From positions 2,992,927 to 3,056,926 of the forward strand of contig NC_057925.1 of NCBI RefSeq assembly GCF_018873765.1: a stretch of DNA of 64,000 nucleotides, read 5' to 3'. The first letter of the stretch is position 1, and each line of letters opens with the position of its first letter. Positions 24,401 through 35,340 of this stretch are shown in pieces. A program made the position numbers and the translations under genes. The notes beneath the pieces were generated by a model. That model was not told the origin of the DNA and did not search any database. It saw nothing but the letters and a program-made list of their open reading frames with translations. The DNA comes from Telopea speciosissima. Its lineage: Eukaryota; Streptophyta; Magnoliopsida; Proteales; Proteaceae.

Positions 24401-26825
24401 TGAAAAAAAGGAAAGAAGTAACACTCATATGATGGATTAAGCAGTAGGAAATTTAAGAAGTAAGAAACTGCTTTCTTTCTACAGATTATTGGTAATGGTA
24501 CACCACCAGTTTACAGCATCTGGTTGTGGAATGTGGACAGGAAGTTAGGAGAAAAGGTGATAAATGGTTAAGATGTGGCTGAGCATGTTGGTGATCTTTC
24601 AAGTGTCCTACTAAGAATCTTTCACAAGTTGTCATCAAGAAGGAATTAAAGAATGAAGAGGTCCAGTAAGTTGATCCAAATGCTGATGAACAGAAGATAG
24701 ACATTTGGAAAGTGATTTCCATGACTTTGAATCTTTAGTGGTGATTAAAACAACTGAAGAAGGGGCTTGCTATAGTTGCTAGGTATTTTGATTTACAGTC
24801 ACTTTGGTGGACAGATTTGTGTTGCCCACTGGACACATCCCAGCTCTTCCCGTGAGAGGCTGAAATCCTGCAGAATGGAACCTTCTAACACTAAGAATTA
24901 ACAAGATATTCTACTCTGTTCCTGCAAAATACAGTTCTTCTAAACCTTGTGTATTCTGAGATATAAACTAATCAACTCAGCTTTCTTTCTATCCATTGGT
25001 GCCCCTACAGTTCTGTCCAACTGCCCACTTCCACTCCACTCAACAACTCAGTTGAGACTAAAACCAGGCAAAGGAGTCCAACCACAGCTACATAGCCCAT
25101 CTGGCAATTTAAGAATGTGCTTGAAAGACTCATTCTGTCTAATGGAATATGGATGATCATTGGCACACGCACTACTTGAGTTTTCCTACACTTGATTACT
25201 GAAAAATATATTTCTTCGACAGAACTTAAGAAACAATATAAGATTCCAGAATTAAGTGCTCCTTCTCAATCTCCATTGCTTCAAATCTGCAAAGCGCTCA
25301 ATGAGACTTAATCCATCCTAAAAACTAGAGGATGCAGAGATCTGCATCAGGTTTACTGAAGCAACAGATACCCTCATTTCCTTAACACTGGAGCGTCAAT
25401 TGTATATGTTTATGCCGATGGCATCACTATGAAATGCAAATGACATTTTTGAAAAGTAAATTTCACTGGCATACGAGCTTGTTATGTTACTTTTGTTGGT
25501 CTTGAGATTGCATCTATCTTTATTCTGTGCCTGTGAACCATATAGCTGGACATTTCTAGGGGAGTGGAGATGGTTTTTAATGTATGTAGTATGGTATTGA
25601 GGCTCCAAATCAGTTTATCTTTTCTGCAACACACTTATGATTCTGATTTTCCCAATCCGCAAAACTACAAGATATTCACTTCTTTCTTTCATTATATTAA
25701 GTGTTGATTCTTGGGTAGCCAATTGCCAATAGAGCTCAGAATCTGACCATATTTCTCTTCCCCATGTTATAAGACTCAAAACAATATGACGTCATGAAAG
25801 CTTTGCACTCAATGTTTTAACATATAAGCACCAAATTAGATGAACACCTTTGGAATAAATGGTAAAGAACACGTCCATATAAGAATGAAAGCAAGTTGTT
25901 TACTTAACCAGAGAAACACATCTCAAAACAATCCATAACCTAGCATGAATCAATTCATTCCCTGCAAAACATCCTAACCATGCCCCTAAGGTAGTTATCA
26001 TGAGGCACTCACTGAACAATCTAATTCTTGACCTGATTGAATTGCAAAAACTGGAAACAATCTGCGTCATTCGTGATAATTAGATTAGTAGTTTAGTCCA
26101 TGGCTAGGTTTAAGTATCTTCAGACTGCTTTAACTGGGACCATGTAATCCATCCAATTCCACCCCAACAACCCTCTCCCCCCCTCCCCCCCCCAAAAAAA
26201 AAAGAAAAGGGAACAATGAATGCAGCCAAAACCTTGAGCGAAGAAGCATGTAAATATATATTTCTAACGAGTTTGAATCAATTTTGCTTAATCACATGTA
26301 GTATAAGGAAGGAAGTGACTTCCTGGAACAAACAAAGAATGAAGCAAAAAAACCAAAATTGCAAAACCAGCAATTCAGACAAATGCAACGAAGAACCTCA
26401 GGAATTGAATCCGAACAATTCGATTTCCTCTCAAACGATCTCTAGTACTTCGTAAATGGAACACTCAGATCCTAGATTTCATACACAATATAAGATAGAT
26501 GTTTCCTGTCCTTGAACAAAACTCCAAATTCCTGATTTATATCTAGAAAAGCAGAATGATTAAGACCTAAACGAAACCAGCAAAGAAACACCATGCCCAG
26601 ATACGGGCTAAAATTTTTGTTACTCCCAGAATTATTGAACTTCAAATTCGCAGAAGAAAAATATAAAAGGAATTGAGAATCAGATATAAACTCGTAAACA
26701 CAAAAAGCTAAGCCGGGCAGAGAAAAAAAAAATTTACAAAGACTAATAGAGTACGTGGGTACCTCCTGAAGGAGATGAGAGAGGAGCTGAAAGAGCTGAG
26801 CATCTGCTTTCCCTACTTCAGCCAT
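21463..26825 (-). CDS. Small conserved-looking coiled-coil protein, 129 aa
   Basis: Minus strand with three coding exons: 26825-26763, 21917-21810 and 21681-21463 (TAG). Borders are GT..AG and all phases are 0. The product starts MAEVGKADAQLFQLLSHLLQ and is mostly helical and charged: a Gln/Leu-rich N-terminal helix, then VELRAKIEALGLEVTK, then ELDKLSAKLDDVDEMIS, and a C-terminal tail with SDVWMPVITATSDERR. No signal peptide or membrane segment is seen. The heptad-like Leu pattern suggests a small subunit of a larger complex. I do not recognise a named family and assign no function. Intron 1 is 4845 bp and contains a solo LTR. The start codon lies only 51 bp from a MULE end, so its original promoter has been displaced. 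Confidence 0.85.
21918..23896 (-). other. Large intron of the 129-aa gene, left part
   Basis: AT-rich intron sequence with homopolymer runs (12 G at 22879-22890, 14 G at 23523-23536). A 61-codon minus-strand frame at 22251-22066 ends CPYCQTDE and has better than random composition, but it has no recognised homologue and no clear splice partners. I see nothing else. Confidence 0.4.
23902..24158. mobile_element. Solo LTR with perfect 5-bp target duplication
   Basis: 257 bp from TGTAACGACCCAGCCCCTCT to GGGTGTCACA, flanked exactly by GAGAT at 23897-23901 and 24159-24163. Ends TG...CA, size and target duplication are those of an LTR left after recombination between the two LTRs of a retrotransposon. 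It lies inside the first intron of the 129-aa gene. Confidence 0.9.
24164..26762 (-). other. Large intron of the 129-aa gene, right part
   Basis: No gene, repeat family or RNA recognised. C- and A-rich simple sequence lies at 26160-26210. The open frame at 26472-26882 merely reads through exon 1 into the intron. Confidence 0.4.
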
Positions 26826-27039
26826 GGCCGGATTGCCCACTGCTAGTTGATTCAGCTTCTTGATCGGTGATTTTAAGAGCAAATTACATGCACCCCGTTA
26901 GGGTGTGTTTGGTTGCGTAAATATGTGGAATAAATATGATATTTTAAAGAGTAAATTACTCAAAAAACCCCTTGTAGTTTGAAACAATATCAAAACACCC
27001 CTCCTAGGTAAACTGTTTAGTTGTAGTTAAACTTTTCAA

Positions 27040-27760
27040 AAATTCTATTTTACCTTTCAATTTTTTTCATGGACCATTTTACCCTTGTGAGACATAAGGG
27101 TAGCCCAAACCCTTCTCCCCCAAATAACGTTCCAAACCCATCTCTCTCCCTATCCCTTTCTTCTCCGGCAAATGGCGAAGAAATAAATCATCGCTACTGC
27201 TGCACCATTAGCAGATTGAATGAGCCAAAGACAAAACAAACCTAGTTAATACCCAAAAAAAACCTCCTTTGTTATCGTTAAACTCAGTTGAAATAACGGA
27301 AGGACCTGAATTTCTGTATAGGGAATTTGAGGGTTTTGTCTTCCATCTTAGAGTGAGAGCAGATCAAGCAGTTTCAATGACTGAAACTCTAGGGTTCATC
27401 ACAGCCATTTAGCTAACAAACTCGCTATCTGTTCTTAGTCTTAGATGAGTTTAACTTGCAGAGAGGAGTGCCTCTTAGCTTAATCAATTGAGATAACAGA
27501 GAGAGGTTCTTCTTTTTGTTGGGTTTCCATTTTGTCTTGCATTTCTGAGTTCTTCACCTTTCTTGGTTGTGTTATTAGGGGTAGAAATCTAGGATTAATT
27601 AGGTTTTTAGGCTCAAAATAGTCTTATTATTATATGCATTAGTGAAAACTGAAAGCAAGGTTTAAAATCATAAATCGGGCACGGTTCGCTTCAATTGATC
27701 TAATCTAGGTTGGAATTCGTCTTTGGCTCGTTCGATTTGTTAACCGGTGGGAATGGTTAC
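27040..27760. other. MULE interior of unknown origin
   Basis: About 700 bp between the left arm and the captured fragment. It contains exon-like and leader-like text but no open frame or family that I can name. Confidence 0.35.
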
Positions 27761-27870
27761 AAGGGTGGGTGGTTCAAGCCATGGCAATGGCAGTGGTTCT
27801 AGTCAAGCAAAGTAGTAGAAGGTTCGACAGTGAACAATTCGAATTCTTGCCATTAATAGCAAAAACCAGC

Positions 27871-28326
27871 TGTTAGAACACGCAAGGGTTTTTGTCAAAT
27901 CCAAATCCGTCCCTATACAGATCTCTAGAACACGATTGAATCAAAATAAACAGGGAAAGCAAAATGTACCTGGCACCCACGTATGCTGATGAAGAACAGA
28001 TAAGAACGCCTCCATAAGTAGCATCGATCTGTCAAAGAATGAATGCAATCCGCGATGGGGATCTTCTGCCGTCTCCTAAACTCTCCCACAGCTCCCTTTT
28101 TTGTGGAGAAAAGAGAAAAGAAAATAGTAATTGCTGGGACCCCTCATCATTAGTATTTATAATACTCACCAACCCTAACCCACTTCCACAATGGGCCAGG
28201 CTGGTCCGGTCCATCTCAATAAAATAGTAGCAGCCACGTCAGCCCTTGTATTTCTTGATCCCCATCAATGATCGACCCGATAATTAATTAAGCCCACACT
28301 CGTCACATTTTGGGAAAATCCTAACA
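27871..28326 (-). repeat. 3' LTR of the LARD-like element
   Basis: 456 bp, TGTTAGAACACGC to ATCCTAACA on the plus strand, paired with 31320-31775. The purine tract adjoins its inner edge. Confidence 0.93.
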
Positions 28327-28639
28327 ATCTCCCACTTGGGCTAGATTAATTATAAGGTCATCATTATCAGATGTGGCCATGGGATCTCAATACAATAATA
28401 ATGCTACTAAACCTTGATCCAGTTAGCAAATATATCGATGTCGAGCAACAGTAGAAAACACACCTCAACATATGGCATATCACTTTCTGTCAGCTACAAA
28501 CAAGGATCTACTTACTAACATGAATCGCCTTGAGATGATTTTGTACAAGGAATGTCGTACACGTCTGTGATCACATAAATATCGTCATCATTTCTTGTGG
28601 GTCCTCGAACGTATTATGAGCATCATACGACTCATGGAT

Positions 28640-28765
28640 TACCTTGAAACATCGTCATGATTCATTGGTAATCGAACGACTTGGTTAATCACCAATCAAA
28701 CATCTGTGGCTAGAAATAGCCGAACGACTTGGTTCGTCGTCAATCGAACATCCTTAGACCAAAAT
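28640..28765. repeat. Short direct repeat inside the LARD-like element
   Basis: CGAACGACTTGGTT occurs twice about 47 bp apart, each followed by (A/G)TC(A/G)(C/T)CAATC and (A/G)AACATC. It is part of the non-coding interior. Confidence 0.6.
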
Positions 28766-29730
28766 GGCTTTCAACACATCAATCATATGCATGCATGCAA
28801 ATGCTATTCATCACAATCGAAACGAAAATATGCATTAAGTCCTCCCACTCAACAAGCATATCAACGAAATAGGAAGCACTCTCAATCTACAAACAGAACA
28901 ATCATATAAAGAAGCACTGGCACTAATCAAGAGAATCGAGCAAACTAAATCGATCAAATTTGAAATAAAGATTCAAACCACACATCTCGGTACAAGGTAA
29001 TCAAAAACTGTCAAACTATTTGAACCAATTACTTCTTTTGTTCTCAGTCAAGTTATCATTCCCAAGATTCTTTCTTTCTTTCTTGTGCACAATTAGATAT
29101 CGATTTCTTTCAAGGGAATAGTTGTAGTTTGCTAAGTGCATCAATTTCTTTAACATATTCTTCGTGATTTTTAATTCGCTCATTCATTCCTTTCATTATT
29201 CCTTGTTTTATTTCGGTGTATGGCTTCATCTTTTCATATTATTGATATATTTTCAATCTATGCTATCGAAGTAGCTTCTGTCAAATGGCTCAAGGCCAGT
29301 TATACCCTATAGGTTTACAAACTGATTTTAAAAACAATCTTTCATCGTTATAATTCTTATTGATGGATTATTCGTTCATGGTTCATTATGCACGTCAGTT
29401 AACCGTCATTTATTATAATTATTCACTTATTATTTCATCTACCATAATAAGTTATCGTTCGTCAATAGCATAATTTCCATCAACATATAGAAACAAAACA
29501 TCATAATATTAAGGTTTCTATATCGCACAAACTAACATGTTCTTTACCCATCACGTGTCCAATCATCATTCAAACATGCATCAACATATCATCATAAAAT
29601 CAGTAGTTCTAAACATTTATCATCAACACATCAGACGCATGGCTATATGTAATCAAGATGATAAACATCAATCAACACTACTTCTTTACAATACTGCATT
29701 CTTGCCCTTTCAGGTCAAAGATACACATCT

Positions 29731-30100
29731 TTATCGTACCGCAAATACCGCGAGATAGCAACAACTTTCGAAAATCTCCCTCCACCTTTGGGTGATAGAG
29801 AAATCCCTAGGTTATGCACCTCAATAACAATTTATCGCACTGCAATTACCGCGAGATGTCGATGACTTTCAAAAATTTTCCTCCACCTTTGGGCGGTAAG
29901 AAAATCCCTAGGCCACGCATCCCAAATTTCTTTGAGTATACTATCTTTGGATGGACACACTGCCTTTCCGTGAAGAAATCAGTAGTTTTCAGAAATCCCA
30001 GCACCTTTGGGCAACTGGAACCCTTAGACCACTATCCCTTCCAATCCATGTGCATATCACCTCGTCAAACTTTGGTAACATCGCCTTTGGGCTAATGTCA
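29731..30100. repeat. Decaying ~101-bp tandem array in the LARD-like element
   Basis: Two good units start TTATCG at 29731 and 29832 and share TACCGCGAGAT, ACTTTC and CACCTTTGGG followed by AAATCCCTAGG. The core (C)CCTTTGGG recurs at about 29783, 29884, 30002 and 30082, so two more worn units follow. No coding potential. It may be a structural or packaging region, but that is speculation. Confidence 0.7.
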
Positions 30101-31319
30101 CCTATTCCGCTATCTTGACAGAACCATAAAAGGATTCAATAGGCCACTTTGGTGGATCACCATTTCACCCTCTCATAACTCCTCAACCAGATATGGAGCA
30201 ATATATGTGGAAATAAACACTTTGATTGTCCATAATGTGTTGTGATATGCACATTCATCGTTCATGTGGCAATGGTCAAACCAAAATAGTCCAAATATGC
30301 TCAAAGTAGCATAATCGTCCAAAACAGGTCCCTAGAATCATTAGATGTCCCAAAACCAGGTACCAGTGGGTAGGTCTTGAAATTATGAATGAAACAAGAC
30401 CAATCGGAGCCCAATCAGATGCTCCACTTGCCCATACGTCACTTGAAGGTGACATAATCATCATTAACAGGTCCCATAAAATCAACAAAATATTCGAACA
30501 GGATACCCAAAACGTCGGCCTTGAAAAATATAAGTAAAATGGGGCATCCCAGAACAAAATCCAATCAACACGGCGTTCCAAAACAAGAAAAACAACTTCT
30601 GGAACAATTAAAAAACGTTCTAAAATAGTTGATTCTGTTCCCAAATCAACTGAAAAACGCAAAAATCACCAAAACCATAGTCTCTGTTTATCCAAGGTAT
30701 GCCAAATTGCATATCAAAATGAAGAGCATGAAAAAGCAGACACACTAGAAAAAACCGCGTCTCAAAATTCATCTAAACGAACCCACACGGTCCCTTTGAA
30801 GTTTTTCGGTCATTTTTCCCCTTTTTTTTGTTTTGTTTTTTGTTTTGAAAAGCGAACCGAACCGGTCAGAACTAAATCAAACCAAACTAAGCTAACCAAA
30901 CCGGGCCAATCCCGGTTTGACTAAATCGGATTGCCGGACCACCCAACCGGGTCAACAATCGGGTTTGGGTCGAGTCAGGTTTGACAGGGTCAAATGTGAC
31001 CCGCAAGCATCAGGGCTGACATCAGCATCGCTACGATTTTTTTTTTCTACAACTGCCGCTGACACGTGGATCTCACTCGCTACTTCGGCTGGCGCATTCG
31101 GTCGCGGCAGTGACGATCCACACATCGTCGTGATCGTCTCTCCGAGACCTTCGTACCCATCTAAAAATCTCCGACTTTCGCTGATGGAAAAATTTGGCAG
31201 CGGCCAAAACGTGCGGTTTCGCCAAAAATCCGGCCAAAATCCCTATTTCCACCATCAAAACTCGATCTAGGTTCTTAATCAATCGATCCTAGGTCCGTAT
31301 GGTCGGCTCTAATACCACT

Positions 31320-31775
31320 TGTTAGAACACGCAAGGGTTTTTGTCAAACCCAAATCCGTCCCCATACAGATCTCTAGAACACTATTGAATCAGAATAAAC
31401 AGGGAAAGCAAAGTGTACCTGACACCCACGTATGCTAATGAAGAATAGATAAGAACGCCTCCATAAGCAGTATCAATCTGTTAGAGAATGAATGCAATTC
31501 GCGATGGAGATCTTCTGCCGTCTCCTAAACTCTCCCACAACTCCCTTTCTTGTGGAGAAAAGAGAAAAGAGACTAGTAACTGCAGGGACCTCTCATCATT
31601 AGTATTTATAATACTCACCAACCCTAACCCACTTCCACAATGGCCCAAGCCGGTCCGGTCCATCTCAATAAAATAGTAGCAGCCATGTCAGCCCTTGTAT
31701 TTCTTGATCCCCATCAATGATCGACCCGATAATTAATTAAGCCCACACTCGTCGCATTTTGGGAAAATCCTAACA
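31320..31775 (-). repeat. 5' LTR of the LARD-like element
   Basis: 456 bp and the partner of 27871-28326. The initiator-Met-like primer binding site ends 1-2 bp from its inner edge. Confidence 0.93.
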
Positions 31776-32410
31776 CCGGCTTCTTCCCTCCAATCCTTTC
31801 CATCCGTGACCATGAGTAGCATCGAGTATGGAAGGAGAGTCTCGTTCTACTCCTGAAGCCAACTCTATTACTTCGAATCCTTTGGATTCCCAAAAACGAC
31901 AGAAATAATTTTCATTTTTTCCTTTCTATGATAATGGGCAGGAACACCGAAACAAACAACCAAGAGAGAAGAGAATCAAAAGTGGTAACCGTTCACTATA
32001 CCCCGCCACTGGAAATGGTTACAGGGGTGGGTGGTTCAGTCATGGCAATGGTAGTGGCAATGGCTGGGCCAGGGGATGTCCGCCGCAAATGGTTTGTGCA
32101 AGTTTTGCCGGAGTTGGTGTGTAGGCAAAACCCTAAATCATTTAGGGATTTTTTTGTTTGGAGGAGAAGGTAAATAAGGGTAAAATTGACCTTAAATTAA
32201 GTCATTGATGTATAAAGGGTAAAGTTGTTTTTTTCACTTTCAAAACTAATAATTTACTAACACCGTTAGCCATCAGGGGGTTATTTGTAATAATAAAACT
32301 ATAGAAAGTATTTTGATATTGTTTCAAACTATAGGGGGTGCATGTAATTTGCTCTATTTTAACCATCTGGTTGCATTTTGACGTATTGAACCACCTAAAT
32401 CTAAACTTGG

Positions 32411-32418
32411 TATAAATA
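32411..32418 (+). promoter_or_regulatory. TATA box
   Basis: TATAAATA, 56 bp right of the MULE end and 24-30 bp before the start of the probable 5' leader. It is the natural promoter of the plus-strand gene at 34843. Confidence 0.6.
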
Positions 32419-32439
32419 CCTTAATCCCAAATGGAACTG

Positions 32440-32867
32440 GAAAAAACACTCGACTGTGGTCGTAGGTTCCTTCGTTTTTTCGTCTCAGTTTCGAAACTGA
32501 GTTTTTCGTTATACAGCTTCATCGACTTTGAAGCAGTTCTTCGTCTTACTCGATTCCGCTTGGTGTCCTTACTCGAAAAACTCAGTTTCGTCCACGGAGA
32601 GAGAGCTCGAAGGATCGGCTTTGAAGCTCTTCGTCTTCCTCGATTCCCCTTGGTGTTCTTGTTCGAAAAACTCGCTTTAGATTCCGCTTGGTGTTCTTGC
32701 TCGAAAATCTCTCAAGTGCATCGGCCAGATTTGGTAACCTAGGGTTTTGGAGAGAACTCAAGTAAACCCCATTTGCAGTCTTCTCTCTGTGTGTGTCTTT
32801 GTCTTCTTCAGATTCGCCTACTAGCATTTGAGAACTTCGGTCAGCGCAGCCGATACGTCAATCACAG
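32440..32867 (+). other. Probable non-coding first exon (5' leader)
   Basis: Begins just after the TATA box and ends at a strong donor (CACAG then GTAAATC at 32868). It holds pyrimidine-rich leader text and about three imperfect repeats of a ~30-bp unit (CTTGGTGT(T/C)CTT followed by CTCGAAAA). The matching acceptor is AAATGTAG ending at 34830, 12 bp before the ATG at 34843. Inferred from signals only. Confidence 0.5.
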
Positions 32868-33027
32868 GTAAATCTCTCTCTCTCTCTTGGTTGATTAGCT
32901 GAAATTGTGATATATTCGTCTCAGTTTCGATGAGGAAAAAAACGAGTTTCAGTACAAGATAAACTTAACTTTTAGAACAGCAATATGTATAGGTGGATCC
33001 ACTGAGAAAGCAAACGAAGTAACCTGC

Positions 33028-33412
33028 GACCATTGCCATGGCTGGAACCACCCACCCCTGTAACCATTTCCAGTGGCGGTGTATGGTGAGCGGTTACCAC
33101 TTTTGATACTCTTCTCTCTTGGTTGTCTGTTTCGGTGTTCCTGCCCTTTATCATAGAAAGGAAAAACGAAATTTATTCCTGTCGTTTCTGGGAATCCAAA
33201 GGATTCGAAGTAATGGAGTTGGCTTCAGGAGTAGAACGAGACTCTGCTTCCATACTCGGTGCTACTCACGGTCACGGACGGAAGGGTTGGAGGGAAGAAG
33301 CTGGTTTTTGCTATTAATGGCGAGAGATTCGAATTGTTCACTGTCGAACCTTCTACTACTTTGCTTGACTAGAACCACTGCCACTGCCATGGCTGGAACC
33401 ACCCACCGGACT
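33028..33412 (+). pseudogene. Second copy of the captured aldehyde oxidase fragment
   Basis: Inverted relative to the copy in the MULE. One frame reads GGKKLVFAINGERFELFT then VEPSTTLLD and stops. This is the N-terminal motif of plant aldehyde oxidases (usually VNGERFEL...PSTTLLEFLR) and is not followed by the expected FeS cysteines. The fragment is flanked by direct repeats containing GCCATGGCTGGAACCACCCA at both ends (33036 and 33387) plus CACTTTTGAT or GACTTTTGAT. It lies in the leader intron of the next gene, without MULE ends nearby. Confidence 0.6.
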
Positions 33413-34842
33413 TTTGATTCTCTTCGAAAAGAATGGTGAACATGATACAAAATGTTGAAGAGGGTAATGAAGAAAACAGAGAAGAATGAGATAGATCAAT
33501 TGGAAGAAGAGATCAGAGGATATTTCTTTCAGCCACGGCTAACAAATCAATTTGACTTTGAAATTCTTAATGCTATTAGGGAAAGACTTAAATCCAAAGA
33601 TATATTTATTATATACTCCTTGGACTAAACCTTTTTGCCTTCGTAATTGTGCCAATTGACCATTGCAACCAAAAACATTAAAAATAAAGTCCAGTAATCA
33701 TGAAACATCAAAATAGTTGTTGTTCTTGATGTATAATGCATTATGACAGGACTGATAATGGAACATGGGGAAAGAAAACAGATTCGATACTGATGACTAG
33801 AAAACAGATCAAGCAAGAGACAAGGAGGTAGAGAAGAATTAGTAAAAATAGTGGACAACACGGGACAAGTAGCTAGAAAAGAATTGTTAGAAATAGAAGA
33901 AATAGTAATATATTAAAGGAGGAACTAAGAGGATGATTATAGGGGAAGAAAAAAGGGATGCCATATAAACTTTCCTTTGGAGAAGAAGTCATCCATAATG
34001 GGGGGGATAAGCTTTTTTTTTTATGAACTGGTATTGTCTGAATTTAGGCTTCCGTGTAGGTGCCCTTGCTTGATATGTTCATGCTAGAGATTTGTGCAAT
34101 TCTAGGAACATCTCGTTTATTGAGGCAGTAAAAATACATTAGGATGTATCTCCATTACATGGATATCTACTTTCTTTATGTTATGTTTCACTGTTTTGTG
34201 GTGGGTCATATTATGTTGCATTTGCTTGTGCATTTACTATTTTTTGGCAATAACATTCATCATTAAAAAATTTTATTTTTTCCTTAATTTGCCACTGATC
34301 TCAGTAATTTTAAGTACTGTTTATTTTCACTCTTCCTTTCTTATCAATCTTGCGCCTAACAAGCATACATTCGGTATGTTGTTTTAATGCTATGTTAATT
34401 TTTTGATAGCTAAGGTGACGTTGGGATTTTAATTTGTTAGGTTTTTTCAATCTTTCTACCAAACACACATACACACAATATGGTAGTTTAGAAGTATTGG
34501 ATAAATGAACCAAAACAAAGAGGGAATGCCAGCTTTGTAGGTAAATCGGCCAAGTTATGGCATAACAGTGGGTTGGTACTAACTAGACAGGGAAATTCTG
34601 TTTTCTTATGTCACGTTAAAACTAATTCAAAGTGGTGTAGAACTACCATTTATCCTTAGGTTTTTTTTTTTTTTTTTTGGGGGTTAAGTAATCCTTAAGC
34701 TTGAAGTTTTGAACTTGGCAACAACGCTCAACTTCTTAATCGTTTGTTTTGCAAAATCATCTTAGCTTGGCAAATTAGCCTTAGTATGTTCTGATTTGAA
34801 CGATGTGGTGTTTTCTAATTTGAAATGTAGATCTACGTATAA

Positions 34843-35340
34843 ATGGGTATCGATCACGAGGACGATGAGGAATACGAGAAGCACAAGCTAATAATTATCT
34901 TAGCAGCTACTGCTGTTGTTATAGCAGTGGAGCAATACATGAATACTGCTGGTGAAGTAGATATTCAAGCCGACGAAAATGTTCATTCCACTCCCATTGA
35001 AAGTAGCAGTCGTACTCGTCGTAGGCCTTGTTCGGATGTCACAAGTGGTAGAAAGAAAAGAAAGAAAGGGGGTGCTGATAAGATTTCAAGTCTTTTAAAG
35101 GTAATAGCTACTGCGATAAGCGATTTAGTCAAGAATGACTCACAAAATGATCTTGCAAAAAGTGTCTGCGCTGCAGTTGATGCAATTCCAGGAGTTGATT
35201 TCATCAATAGATTGCGTGCAAAACAATTTTTTATGGAGAGGAAGGAGATAGCCCACCTCTTTTTGGTTCAAAGTGAGGAAGAGAAGCCTAAATTCATAGA
35301 ATATTATATGAAAGATAGCAAGGACAATGCAGATTACTGA
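34843..35340 (+). CDS. Harbinger-derived-looking nuclear protein, 165 aa
   Basis: Open frame of 165 codons from ATG 34843 to TGA 35340, preceded by a splice acceptor at 34829-34830. Residues 1-10 are acidic (MGIDHEDDEEYEKHK), then ~15-29 are hydrophobic and Ala/Val/Ile-rich (LIIILAATAVVIAVE); that pair resembles the N-terminus of plant HARBI1-like nucleases. Residues ~56-76 hold Arg/Lys clusters (SRTRRRPCSDVTSGRKKRKK) that fit a nuclear signal. The C-terminal half (SLLKVIATAISDLVK, AVDAIPGVD, RAKQFF, FLVQSEEEKPKFIEYYM) resembles the tail of the Myb/SANT-like partner proteins of PIF/Harbinger elements. Neither the DDE nuclease nor the Myb domain is present. It could be a domesticated gene, a chimera or a pseudogene. 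It is intact, and I infer a 5' leader exon from splice signals. Confidence 0.6.
   Translation: MGIDHEDDEEYEKHKLIIILAATAVVIAVEQYMNTAGEVDIQADENVHSTPIESSSRTRRRPCSDVTSGRKKRKKGGADKISSLLKVIATAISDLVKNDSQNDLAKSVCAAVDAIPGVDFINRLRAKQFFMERKEIAHLFLVQSEEEKPKFIEYYMKDSKDNADY

Larger units (their letters stand above)
27871..31775 (-). mobile_element. Non-autonomous LTR retrotransposon (LARD-like), 3.9 kb
   Basis: LTRs at 27871-28326 and 31320-31775 are 456 bp each, TGTTAG...CTAACA, with about 27 mismatches by eye (~94% identity). A minus-strand primer binding site (TGGTATTAGAGCC) lies just inside the right LTR and a purine tract (AAGTGGGAGAT) just inside the left LTR, so it reads on the minus strand. The flanks CCAGC and CCGGC are a likely 5-bp target duplication with one change. 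The 2993-bp interior has no gag, protease, integrase or RT on either strand, only short random frames and internal repeats. It must have depended on enzymes from another element. Confidence 0.88.
27760..32090 (-). pseudogene. Captured aldehyde oxidase N-terminal fragment, interrupted
   Basis: Minus strand in two pieces, 32090-31776 and 27870-27760, separated by the LTR element. It is the inverted counterpart of 33028-33412. The LTR element cut inside the codons for the KKLVFAINGE stretch, which is the start of the plant aldehyde oxidase [2Fe-2S] domain. A 2-nt loss just after that stretch shifts the frame relative to the other copy. Only the first tens of codons of the gene are represented, so no enzyme can be made. 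Confidence 0.65.
26877..32354. mobile_element. MULE carrying an aldehyde-oxidase fragment, split by an LTR element
   Basis: Both ends carry GAGCAAATTACATGCACCCC in inverted orientation (26877 and 32354). The inner arms pair too (GTTTGAAACAATATC against GATATTGTTTCAAAC), but the left arm has an extra ~50 bp between its end and the inner part. The ends match the Pack-MULE at 8535-10000, as does the inner right boundary (AACCCTAAATCA, TTTAGGGATTT, GGAGGAGAAGG). The flanks share ATTTTA, a weak hint of a target duplication. Without the 3.9-kb LTR element nested inside, the MULE is about 1.6 kb. It sits between two divergent genes. Confidence 0.8.

Noticed and set aside
26472..26882. 136-aa minus-strand frame containing the start of the 129-aa protein
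   Set aside because: It runs past a good GT donor at 26762 into intron sequence; the spliced product is the better model.
29537..30662. Open frames of 73-128 aa in the LARD interior
   Set aside because: No retroviral motif in any frame, and composition follows the repeats; treated as non-coding.
28032..31676. Paired 60-62 aa frames on both strands
   Set aside because: They lie in the two LTR copies and differ only as the LTRs differ.
27871..31775. Possible endogenous pararetrovirus
   Set aside because: There are true LTRs with PBS and PPT, and no coat, movement or RT sequence; it is an LTR retrotransposon derivative.
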